Part shown: in pieces, positions 8,772 to 15,944 of the stretch
How positions within the stretch are numbered: position 1 is the first letter of the stretch
Layout: every line of letters starts with the position of its first letter
Source of the DNA: Dyadobacter soli
Lineage (GTDB): Bacteria; Bacteroidota; Bacteroidia; Cytophagales; Spirosomataceae
Assembly: GCF_900101885.1 (NCBI RefSeq)
Contig: NZ_FNAN01000013.1
Span: 186,001-250,000, forward strand
Direction: 5' to 3'
Length of the DNA: 64,000 bases
Program-made: the position numbers and the translations under genes
The notes under the pieces: model-generated
What the model was told of the DNA's origin: nothing
What the model saw: the letters and a program-made list of their open reading frames with translations, nothing else
The model's database searches: none

Positions 8772-10184
8772 TCACTCCGCAAAACCTCGCATGTAAGGCG
8801 TGTTCGGTGGCCGTTCGCCTTTGTTGAATTGTGCGCCGCGGGTGGAGCGGTACTTCATATTCATAAAAGGCGTTTCGATGCGGCGGCCGACGGGCGAGTA
8901 CACGCCGTTCTGCCAGTTGGATTCCATGTTAATGGCCGTAATGCCCGACGAGAGTAGCAGCCGCTCCGCATTGAATGGCTCCTTTTTGGTAACCATTGTC
9001 TCCACAATCCAATGCGGCTGGGAGTTCGAGGCGTGGTATTGTGAAAACGGTCCTGGCCATTCGAGCATTGAAATGATCGTCGGCTCATTACGGCCTTCCA
9101 CCTCGGCGGCGTAAGTCCAGCCTACATCCCGTGTATTGTAAATGGCTGCTTTCGTACCGTCGTTATACTCGACAATGCATACGTTGGCTTTCTCGATCTC
9201 CTGAAAATGGCCGGCTTTAAGATTGAAATTCGCACGGACCGATTCCAGCAGTTTCGCGGCCCAGGGATTCTTTTCCGTCCACTTCCAGGTTTCCGGTCCG
9301 CGGATGCATTGCACCGATTTTACGCCCGTCTCGCCACCTTTCCGACGTTCCACAAAGGCTTGTAATACATCCACGCAATGGAAGAGCGCTCCCTCGTCCG
9401 GCGCGCCGCCCAGCATCACCGATGCTTTGATCGGTGTATCGACGTCAATTTCAATGTCGGGCTTGCGGTAATGCACCGGGATGGACGAGCCGCCGGTGAG
9501 CGGGAAATTCAGCTCGCGGGATTTATCGAACATCCATTTCGCTTCGTCCCAATTGTAGGACAAATGCTTATCGTTGAAAACCGGCACCGACCGTTTGCTC
9601 TGCTCGAACACCCGGATCACCTGGTTATAAATCCACCAGCGGGGCAGCATCCATTGTCCTTTGAGATTGGTAGGGTAGTCGCCATGCTCGCCGACGATCA
9701 CCACACCGTCCACAGCCAGTTCTTTCCCTCCTAATGTCACCGCCTCGCCGACGGTTTTGAATATCGGAATGTTCTTGGATTTGCAGATTTTCTGGCCCAA
9801 AAGGCTGGTTTCGAACTGGTGAATGTAAACCGACACGATGTCGATCCGGGAAGGCGTGTGAGAGCCCTGCCACCAGTAGCCGTCCATCAGCTTGGCGATG
9901 ATCCAGTCGGCGTGCGAGCGTGTGGCTCCCCAATAAGTAACGAGGCATGCGATGCGGGGCCTGGCCGCAGCAGTTTGCGGGGCAGCATTTACCGAAAGGC
10001 CGCTTAATGCCGCCAAACCGGCCATTCCGGTTATCCCGAGCATTTCGCGCCTGCTCAGGAGCGCGTTTGGCTCATGCGTAGGGGTGTGTGCGGACGAATC
10101 TGCCGACCCGCATTCAGGCGGTGTATTTTCCGGCGACCGGCGTTCCGGCGACCGTAGCCCCGATTCAGGTTGTTTCTTTGTCAT
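8772..10184 (-). CDS. Tat-exported protein of unknown function
   Basis: A 470-residue protein with an unusual hydrophilic N-terminal stretch of about 40 residues, then a twin-arginine signal (LSRREMLGITGMAGLAALSG). The mature part starts with PRIACLVTYWGATRSHADWI and contains a VIVGEHGDYP motif, a TGGSSIPVHYR motif and a WPGPFSQYHA motif, suggesting an oxidoreductase-like alpha/beta N-terminal half, but I do not recognise the family. The stop is next to the composite repeat. The start at 10184 is supported by a CCTAAAC...CTTAACC leader just upstream, similar to other genes here. Part of the long N-terminal extension is encoded by GGCGACCG copies similar to the repeat core, so it may be repeat-derived. 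Confidence 0.75.
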   Translation of the reverse strand: MTKKQPESGLRSPERRSPENTPPECGSADSSAHTPTHEPNALLSRREMLGITGMAGLAALSGLSVNAAPQTAAARPRIACLVTYWGATRSHADWIIAKLMDGYWWQGSHTPSRIDIVSVYIHQFETSLLGQKICKSKNIPIFKTVGEAVTLGGKELAVDGVVIVGEHGDYPTNLKGQWMLPRWWIYNQVIRVFEQSKRSVPVFNDKHLSYNWDEAKWMFDKSRELNFPLTGGSSIPVHYRKPDIEIDVDTPIKASVMLGGAPDEGALFHCVDVLQAFVERRKGGETGVKSVQCIRGPETWKWTEKNPWAAKLLESVRANFNLKAGHFQEIEKANVCIVEYNDGTKAAIYNTRDVGWTYAAEVEGRNEPTIISMLEWPGPFSQYHASNSQPHWIVETMVTKKEPFNAERLLLSSGITAINMESNWQNGVYSPVGRRIETPFMNMKYRSTRGAQFNKGERPPNTPYMRGFAE

Positions 10185-10330
10185 GATGGTTAAGGTTACT
10201 ATGTTTAGGAATTAGCGCGACGCGCAAAAACGTGTCAGCTACACAAAGAAAGCAAATTGGATGGATTACTGATGGATTGCTGCATTCTGCTACATTTGCG
10301 ATAGCTATTAACACGATCGACGCAGAAACC

Positions 10331-10672
10331 ATGAGCCAGACATCCATCAATTACATCGAGTTCTATTGCAAACGAATTCCCGTCATTAAAGCATTTTACA
10401 GCCATGCATTCGGCTGGACATTTACCGACTACGGCCCGGAATATGCTGCTTTTGAAGACGGCAAATTATCCGGCGGTTTTCACCAGAACCAAGAGGAAAC
10501 GGCAGGAGGCAACCCGCTGGTAGTCTTGTACAGCGCTGATCTGGAAGGAGTAAGGGATAAAGTGGTTGAAGCCGGCGGCACCATTACCGTCGATATTTTC
10601 GCATTCCCCGGCGGGCGGAGGTTTCATTTCGCCGATCCGGATGGCAATGTGCTGGCAGTTTGGAGTGAGTAA
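10331..10672 (+). CDS. VOC family (glyoxalase/bleomycin resistance-like) protein
   Basis: This 113-residue protein, counted from MSQTSINYIEFYCK, has a single vicinal-oxygen-chelate fold: an opening beta strand, then IKAFYSHAFGWTFTDYGPEY, then a second half ending RRFHFADPDGNVLAVWS, the usual VOC closing motif. In this fold metal ligands come from beta strands; His and Glu candidates are in the second half. The substrate is unknown. An in-frame ATG at 10232 would add 33 residues of unlike composition, so the later start is preferred. The stop codon directly abuts the stop of the convergent Crp/Fnr gene with no base between. Confidence 0.85.
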   Translation: MSQTSINYIEFYCKRIPVIKAFYSHAFGWTFTDYGPEYAAFEDGKLSGGFHQNQEETAGGNPLVVLYSADLEGVRDKVVEAGGTITVDIFAFPGGRRFHFADPDGNVLAVWSE

Positions 10673-11254
10673 TCAGGAAATCGCCCCTTTTGAAGCCGCC
10701 TTTCTGACCCTGCTCAGCGTTTCCGGGGTGATTTTAAGGAAAGAAGAGATTACTTTCAGGGGAAATGCCTGGATCAACCCGGGGCGATTGTCAACTATGG
10801 TGCTATACTTTTCCATCGGCGTCATGGAATGATCGAAAAACTGCAATCGGTTAAATGTGCCTTCCAGGATCCGGTTCAGTTGCAAAAACGCCAGTGATTT
10901 GGCGGTGAGATAATGTACCGTGTCGAGGCTGATTTCGATGATTTTGCTATCGGAAAATGTTTCGATGAAAACATTGGAAGGGCGCTGCGCGATGAGGCTT
11001 TCGTAATTCAGGAACCAGTCGCCCGTGATATGGAGGTCGATCACGTTGTGTCCGGCCACATTGTGATCGGTGTCGGCCACGATGTCATACTGTTGAACAG
11101 CCCCGTTCAGCAGGTAGTAGATCGACCTCGTCATTTCCCCTTTCCGCAGCAGAAACTCATTTTTCCCGATCTCGCGCACCGTAATCACCTTTTCGAAAAG
11201 GGCTGCTTCTTCGTCAAGGTAACTTCCTGTTGATCTCAGAATATCGGCATACAT
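10673..11254 (-). CDS. Crp/Fnr family transcriptional regulator
   Basis: The 193-residue protein has an N-terminal cyclic-nucleotide-binding-like beta-roll (residues about 15-115, with EFLLRKGEMTRSIYYLLNG) and a C-terminal helix-turn-helix at about 150-190 (VISSFLKITPETLSRVRK). No iron-sulphur cysteines are present, so it is not an Fnr-type oxygen sensor. Its effector is unknown; many Bacteroidota relatives lack cAMP-binding residues. It sits 38 bp downstream of a VOC gene on the same strand and ends flush against the convergent VOC gene, so either could be a target. Calls to a specific function are not justified. Confidence 0.9.
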   Translation of the reverse strand: MYADILRSTGSYLDEEAALFEKVITVREIGKNEFLLRKGEMTRSIYYLLNGAVQQYDIVADTDHNVAGHNVIDLHITGDWFLNYESLIAQRPSNVFIETFSDSKIIEISLDTVHYLTAKSLAFLQLNRILEGTFNRLQFFDHSMTPMEKYSTIVDNRPGLIQAFPLKVISSFLKITPETLSRVRKAASKGAIS

Positions 11255-11292
11255 AGGCGGGAATGCATTTGGGAAAGCCTAAAATACGCGTT

Positions 11293-11661
11293 TTATTTTT
11301 TGAAAAACTCTCCGAAATGCCAGAGTACGCCGGACGGGTCATGCACGAAGCATTCGCGTCCCCAATGGTCGGTGCGAATGGGCGTGAGCCGCACGTTTTG
11401 GTATTTCGCCGAAAGGTCCAGCGCCACGAGCTCGTCCCAAAACCGTTGCACGTCGTCTACTTCCAGGAAGATCATCGTGTTATCGATCCAGTCTTTGACG
11501 AATGCATTTTGCAGGTAAAAACCACAGCCGCCGGTTTTAAAGAGCGACATCGCGGAGCTCAACACAACTTCCTCGAAGCCGAGATCGCGATAAAATGCGC
11601 GGGAAACTTCAAAATCGGTGGCGCCGATAAACGGGCGGATAGACAATGCTTTATGTTCCAT
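11293..11661 (-). CDS. VOC family protein, bleomycin-resistance-like
   Basis: Counted from MEHKALSIRP the protein has 122 residues and one VOC module: RPFIGATDFEVSRAFYRDLGFEEV, then MIFLEVDDVQRFWDEL, then WGRECFVHDPSGVLWHFGEF. The closing DPSGVLWHF is typical of bleomycin-resistance-type VOC proteins. An upstream in-frame ATG at 11700 adds 13 residues that do not look conserved. The native substrate cannot be inferred. It lies between the DUF417 gene and the Crp/Fnr gene, all on the minus strand, and may be transcribed with the latter. Confidence 0.85.
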   Translation of the reverse strand: MEHKALSIRPFIGATDFEVSRAFYRDLGFEEVVLSSAMSLFKTGGCGFYLQNAFVKDWIDNTMIFLEVDDVQRFWDELVALDLSAKYQNVRLTPIRTDHWGRECFVHDPSGVLWHFGEFFKK

Positions 11662-11741
11662 TTGTAAGCAATTTTTTATCCCAAAAGTAGGCGATTGCAC
11701 GGGTTATGCGTCTTGATTGAGATCAAGAAACGCAGGGAGAC

Positions 11742-12341
11742 TTAGGAATTACGCAACAGATGGTCCGTTTTCGCCGCTTGATTTTTCCGGTTAAGATAAT
11801 ACCGCGCCGTCTCGCTCATGGTAACAATAGCCCCGCCGAGAATGACCAGGTCCTTCACAACCAGCCGCCCACGTCCCGATAGGTAGGGGAATCCCCATTG
11901 GGCATCGCCCAGATTGGGCACCCAGGCTTCGGGCGTGGTGACCAGGAACGAAAGTGTGCCGAGCGTCATCACCGCGATGAGGGAACTGGCCACCAGGCTC
12001 GGCAGCGGCGCCACTTTATACAGGGCCACGAGCACGGCCATGGCCACCAGGAATGCGCCTAGGCCGTAGGAAAATCCGTAAGTATTGTTGTCGGTATGCC
12101 ATTGGTGATTGGAGGCGATGAGCTCGCCCTCTTTGTTCATGTGCGTTTTATAATCGTCCGGGTGTTCGTAGAAGAACGACATAAACGGACTGTTGGCGAC
12201 AAACGGCACGATGCCGTCGGCTTCGTAGGTGAAAAATTTGAGTCCGCCTATCCAGAGAAAGACGACGACGATGCCGAAACGGGTGAGATTTTTCCCGAAT
12301 TGGTCGAGATTGGCGAAGGTGTTAATGATTGACGTTTTCAT
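11742..12341 (-). CDS. DUF417 (YkgB-like) membrane protein
   Basis: A 199-residue inner-membrane protein with four likely helices at about 22-40, 90-108, 114-134 and 160-178. The NLTRFGIVVVFLWIGGLKF opening is typical of the YkgB/DUF417 family, which is related to DoxX-like quinone-interacting membrane proteins. The family function is poorly known, with links to chlorine or oxidative stress in enterobacteria. An AraC regulator gene ends 64 bp upstream on the same strand and could control it. The long loop between helices 1 and 2 contains YEHPDDYKTHMNKEG, which faces the periplasm if the N-terminus is inside. Confidence 0.85.
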   Translation of the reverse strand: MKTSIINTFANLDQFGKNLTRFGIVVVFLWIGGLKFFTYEADGIVPFVANSPFMSFFYEHPDDYKTHMNKEGELIASNHQWHTDNNTYGFSYGLGAFLVAMAVLVALYKVAPLPSLVASSLIAVMTLGTLSFLVTTPEAWVPNLGDAQWGFPYLSGRGRLVVKDLVILGGAIVTMSETARYYLNRKNQAAKTDHLLRNS

Positions 12342-12404
12342 GATGTAATGATTTATGGGTCAAAATTACATCACCCGGGAAGCGCCAGCCATGGACGAAA
12401 AAGG

Positions 12405-13265
12405 CTATGGCTTGGACAAATCTGCCACGATGGATATGCCGGTTTGCGCGCGGAAAGTCTGCGGCGATACGCGGGTTACCTTTTTAAAAAACCGGCTGAA
12501 ATAGTACTCGTCCTTGAATTTCAGTGCATAAGCGATCTCTTTGATGCTTTGCCTCGTTAAATGCAGCCGCTTTTTGGCTTCGAGCACGATCCGTTCCTGA
12601 ATGAGCTGCGAGGGCGTTTTCCTGAAATACCGGCTGCACCGTTTCGAGAAATTATTGGGCGACATTGCGAGCAGTTGCGCGTAGTCGTTGGGCTTGTGCA
12701 GGTCCAGGTAATGTTCGTCCAGAAGCTGCCTGAACTGCTCCATTTGTTCATCTTTTTCTTTGGCATCGTCATGGTTTGCAATCAGTTTCATTTTAATACT
12801 GCTTGATTTGGCGAGGAGCAATTGCAAATAAGCCCGCAAAACAATTTCGGATGGCGCATCCTGCCTGAACTCTTCGTCGATGTCTTGCAACAGGTTGGTA
12901 TAGAGTGGTATATCCTTGCCCGTTAGCGGTACGGCAGGTTGTATGTAAATGTTGTTGAACAGCAGGCCATTGCAGGCAACCTCCTTACGGTGGTACTCAA
13001 TGCAATAGAAATCGCCGTGGAATTGCAGCATGGTTACCGGCGCGGGAATGCGCTGCTCGATATGGATCACTTGCAACGGGGTCGAAAAGAGGAGCACGGG
13101 GCCGCTGTAAGGGAAAGTGCCGAAATCCGCATGATAAACGCCCTCGCCCTCAGGGATAAAAAGGATGGTGTATTCCGAAAATTGAGCCGGCGTGCTCAGC
13201 GTGTTTGTATCCAGTTTCTTTAATCCCAGCAGATATTCGCCTGCCCTTGAAAGTGCGCCCTCCAT
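12405..13265 (-). CDS. AraC family transcriptional regulator
   Basis: The protein (286 residues from MEGALSRAGEYL) has an N-terminal cupin-like sensor part and a C-terminal double helix-turn-helix AraC domain at about the last 100 residues (NDYAQLLAMSPNNFSKRCSR, then IKEIAYALKFKDEYYFSRFF). In-frame ATGs at 13364 and 13322 allow longer forms, but these overlap the divergent sigma-factor start, so 13265 is preferred. The DUF417 membrane-protein gene lies 63 bp downstream in the same direction and is the obvious candidate target. The inducer is unknown. Confidence 0.9.
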   Translation of the reverse strand: MEGALSRAGEYLLGLKKLDTNTLSTPAQFSEYTILFIPEGEGVYHADFGTFPYSGPVLLFSTPLQVIHIEQRIPAPVTMLQFHGDFYCIEYHRKEVACNGLLFNNIYIQPAVPLTGKDIPLYTNLLQDIDEEFRQDAPSEIVLRAYLQLLLAKSSSIKMKLIANHDDAKEKDEQMEQFRQLLDEHYLDLHKPNDYAQLLAMSPNNFSKRCSRYFRKTPSQLIQERIVLEAKKRLHLTRQSIKEIAYALKFKDEYYFSRFFKKVTRVSPQTFRAQTGISIVADLSKP

Positions 13266-13323
13266 GAATGATATATTGTTCCCTCGGCCAAATTTAGCCG
13301 ACCCTGTCAATTTTTTCGGCATT

Positions 13324-13968
13324 ATGGAATGCGGCCTCACAAAAAAAAGATTATTTGCAGGCAACCATCGGTCACATCAGTCCATTCTTACTGCGATACA
13401 TTCACAAGGCATTTTGATCACACTTTCCATTATTTCCGAAGCTCAAATCAACGATGCCCGTGCGCAGCGGATGCTGTTCGATTGCTATGGAAGAAAATTA
13501 TACCGATTGGCCAAGCGGTATCTGGTAGATCAGGCTAAAAGTGAAGACGCGGTGTCGGAAGCTTTTTATATCATATTTAACAAAATGGGCAGCTGTAATT
13601 TTTTAGCGGTCGCGGCATTTGAAATGTGGATGAAAAGAATCGTTGTAAATGAATGTCTTAAAATTCTGCGACGAGAAAAGCGGTTCGAAACATTGGTTAA
13701 TGACGCGGAAGAGCACCTGGTACTGGAATATTCAGTGATCGCGCATCTAACGAGCGAAAAGATATTCAAAATAATAGAAGAGCTGCCCGCCGGATACCGC
13801 ACCGTATTTAACCTGTATGAAATAGAAGGTTACGCGCATAATGAGATAGCCGAAATGCTCGGAATCAGCACCGGAACTTCCAAGTCCCAATTGAGTAAGG
13901 CAAAAGGAATGTTGCAGCGAAAAATCATCGAATTGGATCCGGATTATGGAAAACGAAAGATTGTTTGA
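13324..13968 (+). CDS. ECF-type RNA polymerase sigma factor
   Basis: A sigma-70 family protein of 214 residues from the ATG at 13324. Region 2 is visible as MLFDCYGRKLYRLAKRYLVDQ followed by EDAVSEAFYIIF, and region 4 as LPAGYRTVFNLYEIEGYAHNEIAEMLGISTGTSKSQLSKAK. This is the ECF layout. Start choice is uncertain because the first 30 residues are not conserved. The 3' end overlaps the next gene by 23 bp, whose product has a single membrane helix and is probably its anti-sigma partner. A barrel-like secreted protein completes the trio, so the sigma factor may drive an envelope response. Confidence 0.9.
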   Translation: MECGLTKKRLFAGNHRSHQSILTAIHSQGILITLSIISEAQINDARAQRMLFDCYGRKLYRLAKRYLVDQAKSEDAVSEAFYIIFNKMGSCNFLAVAAFEMWMKRIVVNECLKILRREKRFETLVNDAEEHLVLEYSVIAHLTSEKIFKIIEELPAGYRTVFNLYEIEGYAHNEIAEMLGISTGTSKSQLSKAKGMLQRKIIELDPDYGKRKIV

Positions 13969-14689
13969 AAAAATAAAAGATACCGTATTGACGGAAACGT
14001 CTGGTACGGAGGAGTATGATCCCGATAAAATCTGGCGGGATATCGCAAAGAAACGGAAGCAGAAAGTGCTATGGCTTTGGTGGCCTTATGCCGCGGCGAT
14101 ATTTGTTCTTTGTGGAATTTTCATCTGGAATAGAATGGATTCGCGAAAAGAACAAGTCGCTGTATTTGAGCGTGCAAAACCCGAAATATTTCCTGATGTT
14201 TTGTCAAAAAATAACCAGAAACTTGATGCCGGTCTGAAAGCGGAGGTTAGGGAAGAGGCACTATTTGAAAATCAGAAAGCATATTCAAACCGGGTGGCGA
14301 AAAAAGCAGCGGTAAAATCGCTGTATTTTAAAAAAGCCAATGATTCAATAAGCATTACCATTTTAAATGAGGATAGCTTACCTACCCAAAATAAGCTGAC
14401 ATTATCGGTTAGCCCAACCGAAACCGCGACGGACACTCACTACACCGCCAGACCGGAAACAGAGAAAGTCCTGATCGCGGATATTTCCATTCCGGAGGAT
14501 AAAACGGAACAATATCCTGCATTGTGGCAAATCTTCGAGCAGGCAAGAAAGGAGCGGCAGGCGCGGAAAATGCGTTTGCAGCTTGATCACAGGCTTAGAA
14601 AGCCGGGTTTGTGGTCATTCGTCCATCACAGTTTTGTGCAATATCCCGCCGGGCCTTTTCCCGCCGAAGTGCAGAAATCTTCAAATTAA
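13946..14689 (+). CDS. Single-pass membrane protein, putative anti-sigma factor
   Basis: A 247-residue protein with a cytoplasmic acidic N-terminus (about 1-40, including EYDPDKIWRDIAKK), one membrane helix at about 43-62 (WLWWPYAAAIFVLCGIFIW) and a variable periplasmic tail. It has no catalytic motif. The gene overlaps the sigma-factor gene by 23 bp, the arrangement usual for sigma/anti-sigma pairs, although the short N-terminus is not a canonical zinc anti-sigma domain. The assignment rests on position and topology rather than sequence similarity. Confidence 0.75.
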   Translation: MENERLFEKIKDTVLTETSGTEEYDPDKIWRDIAKKRKQKVLWLWWPYAAAIFVLCGIFIWNRMDSRKEQVAVFERAKPEIFPDVLSKNNQKLDAGLKAEVREEALFENQKAYSNRVAKKAAVKSLYFKKANDSISITILNEDSLPTQNKLTLSVSPTETATDTHYTARPETEKVLIADISIPEDKTEQYPALWQIFEQARKERQARKMRLQLDHRLRKPGLWSFVHHSFVQYPAGPFPAEVQKSSN

Positions 14690-14732
14690 TCGCGCCGGAC
14701 GTATTTCCTATTTCAACTAAAATCTATTAGCC

Positions 14733-15794
14733 ATGAATCTCATTATGCTAACCATTAGCACATTGCTCAACTACGTCCCGACGCATTCGCTCCCGGACAC
14801 GATCATCCTCAGGGCAGGGAATAATAGTAAGGTTATTTTTTACGGAAAGTCCCAACACGATTTGCAGAATCTTGAAAAACTGGACCTCAATAAAATCCTG
14901 AAAGAGTTAAATGCAAAGCAATCCGTTTCGGATTCGCTACCCATGCAGCATCTGATGCTGGACAATAATGAATTTAAAACTGCTCCGCCAAAGCCAACCC
15001 GATTACAGCATTACCTGGAAAACACTTATTTAAATCTGCACGTCGGTACCGGCTATCGGGTAGGCCGCTATACTTTTTTTCAACCGGTACCGGCCAGATT
15101 GAACCACCCGACGGCGCAATTGACCAGCGATATCGTGATGGAGAACTTAATGACGAGCAGTCTTTCAGTTGTGCACGATATGAAAATTGTGGAAAGCAAA
15201 AGATATGCATTTGCATTGCGCTACGGAATAGGGGCCGGGCTTAATATTCAAAGATTCCTGCATTGGAACCTGGTGCAATCTGTTCCAGGTGAAGACATTT
15301 CGACCATCATACCACGCGCAATGGAGTTGCTGAAATTGGAAGAAGTCACCCCCGCGCAATCGGATTTTAATGCTTTTCAAACTTACATTCAACTCACGCC
15401 CAGGATTTCTTTTAAAAACAGAAAGGCATTATCGACCTTCTATTTCGATGCGGGGGTAAGATTGAATTATAACCGGAATTTTGAAAATGTGAACCCGGCC
15501 GTCTATTCTACGACACTAATGGTTAATTCTTCGTTCGGTGCAACTGCTACTACCTCAGGTCCCGTAATTATGGGCGGAGGTTACGCTGCATATAGTAAAA
15601 AGCGCACCGTCGGTCTGAGTTACCTTGCAGAATTCGGCTATAAATGGCTCGGGCTTTTCGTGGTCTATTACCCGGATAATGTGCATTTAAATACGAAAAT
15701 CACCACCGGTACCGACCGCCCTGATTCAGGTTTTGTCAAAAACAAAAAGGGAAACCTTGGTTATATTTCCTTTGGTGTGAAATTAGGCCGTTGA
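14733..15794 (+). CDS. Secreted, probably outer-membrane beta-barrel protein
   Basis: A 353-residue protein of unknown family. The first 17 residues (MNLIMLTISTLLNYVPT) are a weak export signal. From residue about 95 the chain shows alternating hydrophobic strands and glycine-aromatic patterns (LNLHVGTGYRVGRYTFF, FALRYGIGAGLNIQRF), ending LGYISFGVKLGR, similar to the closing strand of outer-membrane barrels. It starts 43 bp after the membrane partner of the ECF sigma factor and is likely the third gene of that operon. Function unknown; barrel prediction is by eye. Confidence 0.65.
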   Translation: MNLIMLTISTLLNYVPTHSLPDTIILRAGNNSKVIFYGKSQHDLQNLEKLDLNKILKELNAKQSVSDSLPMQHLMLDNNEFKTAPPKPTRLQHYLENTYLNLHVGTGYRVGRYTFFQPVPARLNHPTAQLTSDIVMENLMTSSLSVVHDMKIVESKRYAFALRYGIGAGLNIQRFLHWNLVQSVPGEDISTIIPRAMELLKLEEVTPAQSDFNAFQTYIQLTPRISFKNRKALSTFYFDAGVRLNYNRNFENVNPAVYSTTLMVNSSFGATATTSGPVIMGGGYAAYSKKRTVGLSYLAEFGYKWLGLFVVYYPDNVHLNTKITTGTDRPDSGFVKNKKGNLGYISFGVKLGR

Positions 15795-15944
15795 GGCCGG
15801 AAGTAATGCTCCATGAGCGGACTCACGCGTTCGGAATCGGACATCCGGAAATTCTAAAACGGCCTTTCTGAACGCAGCAGGGCGGTTAACGGCCCGGGTA
15901 CAATTGTTTCGCCGCGCATGTATACGTACCAGAACCATCGGACC

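Noticed and set aside
12405..13364. AraC start at 13364
   Set aside because: It would overlap the divergent sigma-factor start and adds residues of no conserved type.
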